Shown in pieces: positions 10,059-18,937 of a DNA stretch of 64,000 nt. This DNA is from Desulforhabdus sp. TSK (GTDB lineage: Bacteria > Desulfobacterota > Syntrophobacteria > Syntrophobacterales > Syntrophobacteraceae), in the NCBI RefSeq assembly GCF_022836495.1, contig NZ_BQXM01000001.1, positions 186,001 through 250,000 of the forward strand, in the 5' to 3' direction. Each line of letters opens with the position of its first letter. The first letter of the stretch is position 1. A program made the position numbers and the translations under genes. The notes beneath the pieces are model-generated. The model was not told the DNA's origin. It saw nothing but the letters and a program-made list of their open reading frames with translations, and searched no databases.

Positions 10059-11492
10059 ATGACAAATATGGATGCACTTCGAAAGGGAACGGAACTGGAC
10101 TTGGTGGTGGAAAAACTGGCTTTTGGCGGTAACGCTGTGGCCAGGGTGGAGGGGTTCGTGATTTTCGTGGACAAGGCCCTCCCCGGGCAGCGTGTCCGCG
10201 TGCGGATTCACCGCAAAAAGCGTCAGTACGCCGAAGCCCAGGTCCTGGAGGTGCTGGCCCAGTCGCCCCATTATGTGGAACCCGTCTGCCCGCACTTCGG
10301 TGTCTGTGGGGGATGCCGGTGGCAGGATCTTGCCTACCCGGAGCAACTGCGCTGGAAGAGACTTCACGTCCTGGAATGCATTCAGCACCTGGCAGGTGTC
10401 GAAGACACGGCGGTGGAGCCGACGACGCCTTCTCCAGAGCAGGTGCATTACCGCAACAAAATGGAATTTACTTTTGCCGACCGCCGCTGGCTTTCACCTC
10501 AGGAAATTGCCTGCACGGACGTCCAATACAGCAAGTCTTTTGCCCTGGGACTCCATGTGCGGAGCTTCTTCGACAAGGTTTTCGATGTGGACACCTGCCA
10601 ATTGCAGTCGCGCCAGGCTTCCGAAATTCTGAGGGAGGCCCGGGACTGGTGCCGAAGGAGCGGGCTGCCTGCCTACAGTGTTCGGGACCATTCGGGATTC
10701 TGGCGCTTCCTCGTCCTGCGTGAAACGAAACGAACCGGCCAGATGCTGGTGCATCTCCTGACAACCCCTCAACCTGAAGATGAAAAGACCGTGGATGCCC
10801 TGGCGGCGCACCTGCTGGGACGCTTTCCAGGTCTCACGACTTTTGTACATTCCGTCACGCGGAAAAAGGCCCAGGTGGCCTTCGGAGAGTCCAGCCGCGT
10901 GGTTTTCGGCCCGGGATTCATTGAAGAGGAGATCGACTCTCTGCGCTTTCGAATCTCTGCCCATTCCTTCTTCCAAACCAATACCCTCGCGGCCGAGAAG
11001 CTCTATGAGGCTGTACGGCGGCTGGGGGATTTCAAGGGGCACGAAACGGTCTGGGACCTCTACTGCGGCACGGGAAGCATCGCCCTTTTCATTGCCTCCC
11101 AGGTGAAGTGGGTCCTGGGATTTGAAATCGTCGAGGAGGCCATTCGGGACGCTCAGGTGAATTGTACCTTGAACGGAATTGACAATTGCACTTTCCGGTC
11201 GGGTGATTTAAAAGATGTAATCAAAGATGCGCTGGAATCGGCACGGGAGAACGGGCTTCCCGATGTGGTGATCACTGACCCTCCAAGGGCGGGGATGCAT
11301 CCCCATGTCGTCAACACCCTTCTCGAATTGGCGCCCCAGAGGATTGTGACCGTTTCCTGCAATCCTTCGACCCTTGCCAGAGACCTGACGTTCTTTTTGG
11401 ACCGGTATGAAGTTCGAACGATTCAGCCTTTCGATCTTTTCCCTCATACCCCTCATATTGAATGTGTCGTAAGATTGGACAGGAAATCCTGA
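10059..11492 (+). CDS. rlmD: 23S rRNA (uracil-5-)-methyltransferase, RlmD/RumA type
   Basis: A 477-residue SAM-dependent m5U methyltransferase. An N-terminal TRAM RNA-binding domain (about 8-65) is followed by iron-sulfur cysteines in CPHFGVCGGC (C77, C83, C86), a fourth probable ligand in EIACTDVQY, the SAM-binding motif WDLYCGTGSIALF, the DPPRAG motif, and the catalytic cysteine in VSCNPSTLARD. These match RlmD/RlmCD rather than TrmA, which lacks the cluster. Which uracil is modified cannot be told. The start at 10059 is chosen because AGGAAA precedes it closely. The frame is open back to 9981, but that extension has no family similarity. Confidence 0.9.
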   Translation: MTNMDALRKGTELDLVVEKLAFGGNAVARVEGFVIFVDKALPGQRVRVRIHRKKRQYAEAQVLEVLAQSPHYVEPVCPHFGVCGGCRWQDLAYPEQLRWKRLHVLECIQHLAGVEDTAVEPTTPSPEQVHYRNKMEFTFADRRWLSPQEIACTDVQYSKSFALGLHVRSFFDKVFDVDTCQLQSRQASEILREARDWCRRSGLPAYSVRDHSGFWRFLVLRETKRTGQMLVHLLTTPQPEDEKTVDALAAHLLGRFPGLTTFVHSVTRKKAQVAFGESSRVVFGPGFIEEEIDSLRFRISAHSFFQTNTLAAEKLYEAVRRLGDFKGHETVWDLYCGTGSIALFIASQVKWVLGFEIVEEAIRDAQVNCTLNGIDNCTFRSGDLKDVIKDALESARENGLPDVVITDPPRAGMHPHVVNTLLELAPQRIVTVSCNPSTLARDLTFFLDRYEVRTIQPFDLFPHTPHIECVVRLDRKS

Positions 11493-11577
11493 GCATCATG
11501 GCTTCCCGCATCCGCTCCGCCGCTTTCGTTTCCGAGTTGCCTTTCGGCTTTGCCTTAAAGGGTCACCGCCGGTCGCT

Positions 11578-13863
11578 ATGCTGAGAAACGCGCGATACAA
11601 GCCCAAGAGAAGCCGCATCAAGAAGCGGTCTCTCTGGTTTAAGGTTCTGGGGTTCCTGGTAGTCCTGGCCATGCTTTTCGGGGTCGGCTTCTATTGCTAC
11701 CTCTACGTGGAAATCAAGCAGCGTTTTGAATCCCGCCGGTGGAGCGTTCCCTCACGCGTTTTCTCAGCGACGGTGCCTTTGTTTCCCGGTCAGGTTGTTA
11801 CTCCTGGGCAGCTGAAGAAGATGCTGGTGGAGCGCCGTTACCTGGAAGGCGCACAGGAGCCTCTCCGTGCCGGGGAATTCAAGATGGGGAAGAATGCCCT
11901 GAGTGTTCATTTCAGGGAATTCCGCTTCCCCGGTCATGCCCTGCCGCCCCAGCGCGTCCAGTTCGAATTTGCACAGAATACCCTCATGCGTATCCGAGGT
12001 TCCCAGGGAGATCAGGCGTTCCTGGAACTGGAGCCTCTCGAGATCGCGAGGCTGTTCGGGCATGAACGGGAAAGTCGCCTTCTCATCAATATCAAGCAGG
12101 TCCCCCGGCATCTCGTCGATGCGGTAGTGGGGATCGAAGATCATCGTTTTTACGAGCACGGCGGCATGGACTGGAGGGGGATTTTTCGTGCCCTGTGGAC
12201 CGACGTCAGGGCCCGGCGGGTCGTTCAGGGCGGCTCTACCATCACTCAGCAGCTGGTGAAGAACTATTTCCTGGAATCGGAGCGCAGCTTCAAGCGTAAA
12301 TTCCTGGAAGCCTCCATGGCTCTCATCATCGAAGGGCTGTACGGTAAAGATGAAATCCTGGAAATGTACCTGAACGAAATTTACATGGGCCAGAAGGGCA
12401 ATGTGGCCATCCACGGAATGGGGGAAGCCGCCCGTTATTATTACGGCCGCAATGTGGAGGATCTTACTCTGGCAGAGGCTGCAGCCCTGGCGGGGATGAT
12501 CCGTGCACCCAATCTCTATTCACCCCTGACCAACCCGGAACCGGCCCGGGAACGGCGCAACACGGTCCTGAAGCGCATGGCCGAACTGGGGAAAATCAGC
12601 CCTCAGGATTACGAAAAAGCAAGCATAGAACCATTGAAAGTCACAAGGTCTCTGTTGCCCCTCAGTGTGGCCCCTTATTTTGTGGATTACGTCCGGCAGC
12701 AGCTGCAGGAGCTTTATGCTCCCGAAGTCCTTGCTTCAGAAGGTCTGAACATTTACACGACGCTTCAGCCCGAAATGGCCCTTGCCGCAGAAAATGCCGT
12801 GACCGAAGGGCTCCGGGAACTGGAAAAAGAGATTTCCAGTAAAGACGAGCCGGCAGGGGACCGCCCCCTGCAGGCGGCGCTCATCGCTATTCAACCCAAA
12901 ACGGGAAGCGTGCTGGCCCTCGTGGGGGGGCGGGATTATGGGGAGAGCCACTTCAACCGTGCGCTCTTTGCACAGCGGCAGCCTGGGTCGGCCATCAAGC
13001 CTTTCGTCTACCTGAGTGCTCTCGATCGATTCACCCTTGCGAGCCGGCTTTCGGATGACGCCAGGCGCTATTCCGTCGGAAGTGATTTTTGGACCCCTAA
13101 AAATTACAGCGGGCGTTATCGTGGGAATGTCTCTTTTCGCACCGCCCTGGAGGATTCCCTCAACGCCGCCACCGTCGACCTGGCCATGTCCGTCGGTTTG
13201 GAGCGGATCGTCGCGACCCTCAGGAGCCTCGGTATCCAATCGCCCCTGGAGGCTCTCCCATCGATGCCCCTTGGATCCTTCGAGGTCACACCCCTGGAGC
13301 TCACAGGGGCTTACGCAGCTCTCGACAATGACGGACAGAAACCTTACTTACTCAGTCTCAAGGAAGTGGTGACGGAGGGAGGAGACATTCAAGAACGGCG
13401 AAACGTGGATTTTTCCACGGTGACGACGCCCGCCAAAGCCTTCCTCATTACGAATGTCCTGGAAGGTGTGGTAACACGGGGGACCGCCAGGAACCTGAAG
13501 CGGTGGGGAATCGATTTCCCCTGTGCGGGAAAAACAGGGACAACCAGTGACTACCGGGATTCCTGGTTTGTGGGGTATACGACAGACCTCCTGACGCTGG
13601 TGTGGGTGGGTTATGACGACAACCGATCGACTCGCCTCAGCGGTTCGGCGGGAGCGGCCAGAATTTGGGCCAAATTCATGAAATCTGCCGGCCCCTGGTT
13701 TCACCCGCAGGCTTTTCGCATTCCTCCGGGTGTGGTCCAGAGGGTCATTTGCCCTGAATCGCAGCAGCTGGCGTCTCCCCAGTGTCCGGAGAAGCGACTG
13801 GAATATTTTCTGGCGGAGAACGCCCCGAGCGATTATTGTGTCACACATTCGGCGCAGTGGTGA
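11578..13863 (+). CDS. mrcB: Bifunctional peptidoglycan synthase, PBP1B type
   Basis: A 761-residue class A penicillin-binding protein. A basic cytoplasmic tail precedes one membrane anchor (about 22-46). A UB2H-like segment (about 60-150) typical of PBP1B follows, then a GT51 glycosyltransferase domain with the catalytic glutamate in GIEDHRFYEHGG (near 187) and QGGSTITQQLVKN. The transpeptidase domain has the nucleophile in PGSAIKPF (SxxK, near 471), SLN, and KTGTT near 651. It polymerises and cross-links peptidoglycan on the outer face of the inner membrane. The ribosome-binding site is weak (AAAGG). A TPR lipoprotein follows 122 bases later, which could be an accessory factor, but no lpoB-specific feature is visible. 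Confidence 0.93.
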   Translation: MLRNARYKPKRSRIKKRSLWFKVLGFLVVLAMLFGVGFYCYLYVEIKQRFESRRWSVPSRVFSATVPLFPGQVVTPGQLKKMLVERRYLEGAQEPLRAGEFKMGKNALSVHFREFRFPGHALPPQRVQFEFAQNTLMRIRGSQGDQAFLELEPLEIARLFGHERESRLLINIKQVPRHLVDAVVGIEDHRFYEHGGMDWRGIFRALWTDVRARRVVQGGSTITQQLVKNYFLESERSFKRKFLEASMALIIEGLYGKDEILEMYLNEIYMGQKGNVAIHGMGEAARYYYGRNVEDLTLAEAAALAGMIRAPNLYSPLTNPEPARERRNTVLKRMAELGKISPQDYEKASIEPLKVTRSLLPLSVAPYFVDYVRQQLQELYAPEVLASEGLNIYTTLQPEMALAAENAVTEGLRELEKEISSKDEPAGDRPLQAALIAIQPKTGSVLALVGGRDYGESHFNRALFAQRQPGSAIKPFVYLSALDRFTLASRLSDDARRYSVGSDFWTPKNYSGRYRGNVSFRTALEDSLNAATVDLAMSVGLERIVATLRSLGIQSPLEALPSMPLGSFEVTPLELTGAYAALDNDGQKPYLLSLKEVVTEGGDIQERRNVDFSTVTTPAKAFLITNVLEGVVTRGTARNLKRWGIDFPCAGKTGTTSDYRDSWFVGYTTDLLTLVWVGYDDNRSTRLSGSAGAARIWAKFMKSAGPWFHPQAFRIPPGVVQRVICPESQQLASPQCPEKRLEYFLAENAPSDYCVTHSAQW

Positions 13864-13919
13864 ACTGGAGCCCATGGGGTCGGTAAATTCTCCCATGTGC
13901 GGGGGAGAGCTGAGGAAGA

Positions 13920-13935
13920 GAGCCTCATGAGGCTC
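13920..13935. repeat. 16-base perfect palindrome upstream of the TPR lipoprotein
   Basis: GAGCCTCATGAGGCTC reads the same on both strands. It lies 57 bases after the mrcB stop and 50 bases before the lipoprotein start. It could be a protein-binding operator or an RNA stem. No T run follows, so it is a poor terminator. Confidence 0.35.
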
Positions 13936-13985
13936 GAAAGAGCTCCTTGCGGCGGCTGAGCTATGATGGAGAAGGGGAAGCGATC

Positions 13986-14765
13986 ATGATACGCATGATA
14001 CGGGTTTCCATGGAGCGATCTGCAGTCACGAGATTCCTTGCCGGGTCGGCCTGTTTCATGGCAGTCGTTTTTCTTTCTGCCTGCGTTCCCAGGCAGTATG
14101 TCGCCATTCCCCCTGAATGGCGGACGTCTCAGCCCCCGGTTCCATCGACTGGTGCCGCACCGCCTTCCCCCAAACAGAAAGCCTCCGTTCCTGGACCGCC
14201 CCTAAAAGAAGCCCCCATCATCAAGCGTAAGCCTCTTTTTAAAGAGATGGACCTGCCCAAGGCGTCGGAATCTCCTGCTCCTGTCGTCACGCCTAAAAAT
14301 GGGGAGTCGCAGGTACATCCCCAGGCCCCACCCCAGGTTCAGCCCCAGGTATCCTCACAGCCAGAACCGCAGGTACCACCACAGGCCCAACCGCGACCAC
14401 AGCCGAAGGAGCCCGCGCGGCCGGCCCCGGTGCAGGAACCTCCTCAACATCTGGCATCCATGCACCTGGTGGATCAGGCCAAGACTTCACTGGCCCAGGG
14501 GAAGCCGGATGCGGCGATTCCCCTTCTGGAACAGGCCATCCAGGTGGATGTTTACAACGGAGACGCGTTTTTGGGTTTGGCCAGGGCATGGCATGCGAAG
14601 GGCTCTCCCAAAAAAGCCCTGGAATTTGCCAGAAAGGCCGAAATTCTGTTTCAGAACGAACCCGGGAAGCTCAAAGAAGTCTATCGCCTCGAAGCAGAGC
14701 TGTACAGGGAGATCGGGGATCCCAGAAAGGCTGAAGTGTATCGGCAGAAAGCCGCCAGATTATAG
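13986..14765 (+). CDS. Outer-membrane lipoprotein with proline-rich linker and TPR repeats
   Basis: A 259-residue protein with an N-terminal lipoprotein signal ending in the lipobox LSAC (about residue 33), so the mature protein should be acylated at that cysteine. A long Pro/Gln-rich linker (about 40-155, with repeated PQ and PQV units) could span the periplasm. The C-terminal 100 residues form about three tetratricopeptide repeats, with the typical A/G/L pattern in AIPLLEQAIQVD and ALEFARKAEILF. The ATG at 13986 gives the best signal peptide and has GGAGAAGGGG just upstream; an earlier in-frame ATG at 13947 is less likely. It may support the preceding peptidoglycan synthase, but that is only a neighbourhood guess. 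Confidence 0.8.
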   Translation: MIRMIRVSMERSAVTRFLAGSACFMAVVFLSACVPRQYVAIPPEWRTSQPPVPSTGAAPPSPKQKASVPGPPLKEAPIIKRKPLFKEMDLPKASESPAPVVTPKNGESQVHPQAPPQVQPQVSSQPEPQVPPQAQPRPQPKEPARPAPVQEPPQHLASMHLVDQAKTSLAQGKPDAAIPLLEQAIQVDVYNGDAFLGLARAWHAKGSPKKALEFARKAEILFQNEPGKLKEVYRLEAELYREIGDPRKAEVYRQKAARL

Positions 14766-14803
14766 GGAGAGGAGAGACGTTATGTGACTGGAGGGTAATG
14801 GGC

Positions 14804-15943
14804 ATGAAAAATCAAAATGAAAATGAAGTGGAAAACCGATCGGCCCCGACGAGCAAGAGACACCGCCCATTTCTTTTGCTTATTTTCTTTTTCTCTCTCT
14901 ATCTTGCTTTCCTTATCCTGAACCCGTTTCTGCACATTCTGATCTTCTCCATTGTGCTGGCCTCGCTTTTCCATCCGCTCCACCTTTACCTGGAGCGCGT
15001 GACGAGAGGAAGAAAGAACCTTGCCGCCACAATGGTTGTCCTGGTCGTCACCTTTGTCATCGCTATCCCCATGTTCTTTCTTGCTTCGGCCCTTGTGGCG
15101 CAGGGGGTCGATTCCGTCAACCGCATCAACGATTGGATTCGCGCCGGAAACTTTCAGCATTTGATCGAAGATCCCAAGGTGCTTTCATACTACCATTGGG
15201 CTCAGGAACACTTAGACTTCCTGGATTTGCAGCAACTGGACATTCCGGGGAGCCTCTTGCAAATCAGCAAGAACCTCGGTCAGTTCATCATTTCCAAAGG
15301 GGCGTCTCTGCTGGGGAACGCGGCGACCCTTCTGACGAATTTTTTCATCATGATGTTCATTGTCTTTTATCTCGTGCGGGATGGAGCGGACATGGTGGAG
15401 GGCATGCGATATTATTCCCCGTTGCAAAAGGACCAGGAAGACAAGATCCTGCATAGCGCCCGGATGGTTTCACGGTCTGTCCTCATGGGGAGTTTCCTGA
15501 CGGCATTGTGCCAGGGAGTCGTAGGAGGGGTCGGCCTCGCCCTTGTTGGAATTCCCGGGCTTTTCTGGGGAACGGTCATGGGGTTCGCTTCCCTGATTCC
15601 CGTCGTGGGAACCGCCCTCATCTGGGGTCCTGCTGCCGTCTACCTGGCTCTTCTGGGGAAATGGGGCTCCTTCTTTTTCCTCATTGTTTGGTCCCTCCTG
15701 CTCGTGGGCTCCATCGACAACTTTCTCCGTCCCTTTCTCATGCAGGGGGAGTCCAAACTTTCTCCCTTCTTCATCTTCCTGTCCATTCTGGGAGGGGTCC
15801 AATACTTTGGACTGGCAGGCATCCTCTACGGTCCCCTCATTCTGAGCTTTGCCACCATCATGTTCTACATTTACGGCGTGGAATATCATGACGAGTTGCT
15901 GGCGCACAAAAGTGAAGTGGAGTCGGTTGGAGCGGAAGAGTGA
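14804..15943 (+). CDS. AI-2E family transporter (PerM/YdiK-like permease)
   Basis: A 379-residue membrane protein with about eight hydrophobic segments. The layout is that of the AI-2E/PerM family: two N-terminal helices, a periplasmic or amphipathic stretch, and a C-terminal group containing GIPGLFWGTVMGFASLIPVVG and a conserved Gly/Pro pattern. Members export small molecules or work as ion/proton antiporters; the substrate here is unknown. Two ATGs are possible. GGAGGG at 14790-14795 lies 8 bases before the ATG at 14804 but only 2 before the ATG at 14798, so 14804 is preferred. Confidence 0.85.
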   Translation: MKNQNENEVENRSAPTSKRHRPFLLLIFFFSLYLAFLILNPFLHILIFSIVLASLFHPLHLYLERVTRGRKNLAATMVVLVVTFVIAIPMFFLASALVAQGVDSVNRINDWIRAGNFQHLIEDPKVLSYYHWAQEHLDFLDLQQLDIPGSLLQISKNLGQFIISKGASLLGNAATLLTNFFIMMFIVFYLVRDGADMVEGMRYYSPLQKDQEDKILHSARMVSRSVLMGSFLTALCQGVVGGVGLALVGIPGLFWGTVMGFASLIPVVGTALIWGPAAVYLALLGKWGSFFFLIVWSLLLVGSIDNFLRPFLMQGESKLSPFFIFLSILGGVQYFGLAGILYGPLILSFATIMFYIYGVEYHDELLAHKSEVESVGAEE

Positions 15944-16058
15944 ATGCCGGGGGAGATCCGCAGGAGGGGGTGCGCTCCGGTTCGTCCTCCAGGAGCGCTT
16001 CGAAAGTCTACTGTGCTTTTTCTTGATATTGCTGGTGGGGTGTCCTGGCAGAAAACTC

Positions 16059-16316
16059 TTATTCTTCAGGAGGGCAGGGCGGGAAGACTTTCTTTCGCTT
16101 ACCCAGCAGGTTCTTCATGCGGTGCAGCGCTCTTTGTACCCAGGGGCATCGGTTTTCGATCCAGCAGATGAAACGGGCGAAGAGAGGAATGTCGATGGAA
16201 AGGGTCAGGATGGCCAGGGAAAGGAAAAGCCATCCCTGTAGGAACGGCAGTACCAGCCCCGCAAGGCCAAGGGCCAGAAACGTCAGCCCGAGGAGGATTC
16301 GGATCATGCGCGTCAT
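16059..16316 (-). CDS. Small inner-membrane protein, PGPGW/DUF454-like
   Basis: An 85-residue protein with two closely spaced hydrophobic segments (about 4-24 and 26-45), the turn between them reading LPFLQGWLFL, then a basic amphipathic tail. This recalls the small two-helix PGPGW or YbaN (DUF454) families, whose function is unknown. It is encoded opposite to its left-hand neighbour and ends 115 bases from the permease stop. Both ATGs, at 16316 and three codons later, lack a strong ribosome-binding site. Confidence 0.6.
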   Translation of the reverse strand: MTRMIRILLGLTFLALGLAGLVLPFLQGWLFLSLAILTLSIDIPLFARFICWIENRCPWVQRALHRMKNLLGKRKKVFPPCPPEE

Positions 16317-16629
16317 GACGGTCTATCCCACGAAAATTTGGCCCGTCGCCGGGCGATTGAGGGGGAAGAAGCCCTCAGTGCTGTTGACTTGACGTCACCC
16401 CGGTGAAAACCGGGGTCCAGAGGGGCTCTATTTTGCTGGATTCCGGCTTTCGCCGGAATGACGAACGTTGGTTAAGGCAACAACATTGGAGGAAGCCCCG
16501 GGCAGGAGTCTTACCCGGATCGTAGAGATTGGCGAAAGTTTTTATCTCCTGGGACGGTGCGATTCCCCCTTTGAGCACGGCAGAACCCTCAGGAGAGCGT
16601 CGCGCCCTCCTGAAGACAGCGCGTTTGCG
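16317..16629. other. Intergenic region between leuA and the small membrane protein
   Basis: A 313-base stretch without a credible gene. It holds the second REP-like element (16393-16463) and, at about 16590-16615, an imperfect CAGGAG/CTCCTG inverted repeat just beyond the leuA stop that could help end the leuA transcript. No T run makes this certain. Confidence 0.4.
16393..16463. repeat. REP-like palindromic repeat, copy 2
   Basis: Begins CGTCACCCCGG and ends CCGGAATGACG, an imperfect inverted repeat, with inner palindromes CCCCGGT/ACCGGGG and TTCCGGC/GCCGGAA. Same architecture as the copy at 566-637, but the two central parts differ, so the ends and the CCGG cores are what is conserved. Confidence 0.6.
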
Positions 16630-18141
16630 TCAGTGCGCTCCTGCGAAGAAGCGATTGAAGGCATTGAGATAAGCGCGGGCGGTTGCCTCGATGACATCCG
16701 GACTGGTTCCAATCCCCGAATAGACCGTTCCCTGAATTTCCACGCGCACCATTGCCTCACCCAGAGCATCCTTCCCCATGGTGACGGCCTTGAGATCGTA
16801 GTCCCGCAATTCTCCCTGCTGCCCCACAATGCGCTCAATGCCGTTGAAGACGGCGTTGACGGGCCCGTTCCCCGTGGCGGCATCGGTGAACATCTGCCCC
16901 TCCTTGATGAGCGTGACGGAGGCGAGGGGGATCATGGTGTTGCCGCTCATGATCTGAAGGCTGTGAAAGGTAAAAGTCTCGGGCACCTTGGTGAGCTCGA
17001 TTTCCACGATGGAATTGAGGTCCTGACTGGTGATTTCCTTCTTGCGGTCGGCCACGTTCAGGAACCTCTTGTAGACGCGTTCGAATTTCTCCGGTTCCAG
17101 TTCATAACCCATTTCGGCCAGGCGATGTTTGAGGGCCGCCCGTCCGGACCGGGCCGTGAGCACGATTTTGTGCTGGCGGATCCCCACGTCTTCGGGTTTC
17201 ATGATCTCATAAGTGCTGCGGTCCTTCAGGATGCCGTCCTGGTGGATGCCTGACGAATGGGCGAAGGCGTTGGACCCGATGATGGCCTTGTTGGGCTGGA
17301 CGGGAATGTTCATGAGTCGGCTCACCATGCGGCTGGTGCGATAGATCTCCTTTGTGCGGATGTCCGTGTGGGCCTGGTAGGATGCCTGCCGGGTTTTGAG
17401 GATCATGACAATCTCTTCCAGGGACGCATTCCCGGCTCTCTCTCCCACACCGTTGACGGTGCATTCGACTTGATCCGCGCCGTTGCGGATGGCGGCGAGG
17501 CTGTTGGCCACCGCCAGTCCCAGGTCGTTGTGACAATGAACGCTCAGGATGACTTTATCCAGGGCCGTCACTTTTTCGCGGAGCTTCCGGATGAGCTCCC
17601 CATATTCATCAGGGATAGCGTATCCCACGGTGTCGGGAACATTGATGACGGTAGCGCCGGCGTTGATGGTAGCGTCGATAACACGGCACAGGTAATCGAA
17701 ATCGGTTCGGGAACCGTCCTCCGTCGAATACTCGACATCATGGCAGTATTTCTTGGCATATCGCACGGCTTCCACAGCCATGTTGAGAGCGTTGTCTCTT
17801 CCTCTCCGCAGCTTGCTCTGAAGGTGAATGTCCGAAGAGCCCAGGAAAACGTGGATGCGCGGTCGTTCGGCCTTCTGGACGGCTTCCCAGGCGATATCGA
17901 TGTCTGCCTGAACCGCACGGGCCAGCCCGGCGATTACGGGTCCTTTGATCTGTTCGGCAATGGCCTTGACCGATTGGAGATCCTCGGGAGACGAACAGGG
18001 GAAACCGGCTTCGATAACATCCACTCCCAGGAGCGCCAGCTGCTCGGCGATTTCAATCTTCTGTCGTTTGTTCAGCTTTGCTCCCGGGACCTGCTCCCCG
18101 TCTCTCAGCGTCGTATCGAATATGTGTATTTTTCGGCTCAT
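16630..18141 (-). CDS. leuA: 2-isopropylmalate synthase
   Basis: A 503-residue enzyme that condenses 2-ketoisovalerate with acetyl-CoA in the first committed step of leucine synthesis. The N-terminal HMGL-like TIM barrel starts with IFDTTLRDGEQVPG (residues 7-20), where R and D bind substrate and metal, and includes the metal ligands in VHCHNDLGLAVANS. The last 110 residues form the LeuA allosteric domain, which in the family senses leucine. Length and order fit bacterial LeuA rather than citramalate synthase, although close paralogues can mislead. About 170 bases upstream of the ATG lies an attenuator hairpin, preceded by a leucine-rich leader peptide, which strongly supports the assignment and indicates control by leucine supply. 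Confidence 0.93.
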   Translation of the reverse strand: MSRKIHIFDTTLRDGEQVPGAKLNKRQKIEIAEQLALLGVDVIEAGFPCSSPEDLQSVKAIAEQIKGPVIAGLARAVQADIDIAWEAVQKAERPRIHVFLGSSDIHLQSKLRRGRDNALNMAVEAVRYAKKYCHDVEYSTEDGSRTDFDYLCRVIDATINAGATVINVPDTVGYAIPDEYGELIRKLREKVTALDKVILSVHCHNDLGLAVANSLAAIRNGADQVECTVNGVGERAGNASLEEIVMILKTRQASYQAHTDIRTKEIYRTSRMVSRLMNIPVQPNKAIIGSNAFAHSSGIHQDGILKDRSTYEIMKPEDVGIRQHKIVLTARSGRAALKHRLAEMGYELEPEKFERVYKRFLNVADRKKEITSQDLNSIVEIELTKVPETFTFHSLQIMSGNTMIPLASVTLIKEGQMFTDAATGNGPVNAVFNGIERIVGQQGELRDYDLKAVTMGKDALGEAMVRVEIQGTVYSGIGTSPDVIEATARAYLNAFNRFFAGAH

Positions 18142-18310
18142 GTTGTTATCCTCTTTTTCCCATCCGTAATAATAGGGACCTGGTTTGGTGATCCGTGAAA
18201 GACCTCAAAAGCGACCTGTGGAATCGACCGGAGGCATCGGGCCTGTCCGATGAGCCGGTTCGTTTCCCGAGCCCTTCGCCCCGGTGCTGATGCACCCCAT
18301 TCGGAAGGCT

Positions 18311-18348
18311 CGAAAAAGAAAAGGCCATGGGGGGAAGCCATGGCCTTT
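18311..18348 (-). terminator. Attenuator (intrinsic terminator) in the leuA leader
   Basis: Reading leftwards, a perfect 10-base stem (AAGGCCATGG / CCATGGCCTT, arms 18338-18347 and 18321-18330, 7-base loop) is followed at once by a T-rich tract TTCTTTTT. It lies about 25 bases after the stop of a leucine-rich leader peptide and 163 bases before the leuA ATG, the classic position of an amino-acid attenuator. A further stem region at about 18267-18312 (with GGTGC/GCACC inside) may belong to the leader fold. Confidence 0.8.
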
Positions 18349-18372
18349 GTTCTTTATTGCTTAACGCATGGG

Positions 18373-18474
18373 TTATGACGTCTGCAAAGAGAAGGCATGG
18401 GACCTCCCTACTAGACCCTGGAGTCTAAGAAGCAGCTCCGAACGTAGAGCGAGGTCCAAAAGCACTCTTTGCAT
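18373..18474 (-). CDS. leuL: leuA leader peptide (leucine attenuation)
   Basis: A 33-residue peptide beginning MQRVLLDLALRS with ten leucines, at residues 5, 6, 8, 10, 14, 15, 16, 18, 21 and 30, including the run LLL and two CTA codons, a codon expected to be rare in this GC-rich genome. An AGGAAG ribosome-binding site lies 8 bases before the ATG. The stop is about 25 bases before the attenuator hairpin upstream of leuA. By analogy with enteric leu leaders, ribosomes stalling at leucine codons when charged tRNA-Leu is scarce would prevent terminator formation and let transcription reach leuA. The mechanism is inferred; the peptide, its leucine content and the hairpin are directly visible. Confidence 0.8.
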   Translation of the reverse strand: MQRVLLDLALRSELLLRLQGLVGRSHAFSLQTS

Positions 18475-18565
18475 CGTAAAGACTTCCTGTAAAAAAACTT
18501 GAGTAGTGAATTCACCTTAGAAGCCTGAGGCTAAATCAGGCATCCGGCACGGCAGAGGCTCTGCC

Positions 18566-18706
18566 TTACATATTTAGAGACCACCAGAACACGAGGGCGG
18601 TTTCCAGCAAAAACAATAAGAGGTATAGAGCATACTGCCCAATGGAAAAATCCTGTATGATTTCATTTGCCTCTTGCATTTTGGCATAAGCTTCGGCAGT
18701 ATCCAT
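18566..18706 (-). CDS. 46-residue single-pass membrane protein
   Basis: A small frame with a very strong ribosome-binding site: GGGAGGG ends about 6 bases before the ATG at 18706. The product has a polar, acidic N-terminal half (MDTAEAYAKMQEAN) and one hydrophobic helix at about residues 26-42, ending FWWSLNM. No family is recognised. It lies upstream of the leuA leader on the same strand, 91 bases away, with two small inverted repeats in between (GCCTGA/TCAGGC near 18523-18541 and GGCAGA/TCTGCC near 18551-18565) that may separate the transcripts. A longer in-frame start at 18754 has a weaker site. Confidence 0.55.
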   Translation of the reverse strand: MDTAEAYAKMQEANEIIQDFSIGQYALYLLLFLLETALVFWWSLNM

Positions 18707-18937
18707 CGTGTTCCCTCCCTGCGAATGATTCTGTTCCATGACTTGAGACTTCAAGCAAACCTACCAAAAATCGTGTACACATTATATTGAGTGAGATCAA
18801 AAGATCAAGGCGAAAAATTTTCCGGTGGGAAGAATCTATGGCGATGCTCTCCAGCATGCCTTTCCTTATGTACCGGTTGAGGGAGATTTTGTGCTCCGCT
18901 TTCGGTGCGGGCTGAGGGCTCGAAGTCGGAGTCGACA

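Noticed and set aside
9822-10448. N-terminal extension of ubiA
   Set aside because: Open frame only; it overlaps the divergent methyltransferase gene, lacks membrane segments, and the ATG at 9821 has a good ribosome-binding site.
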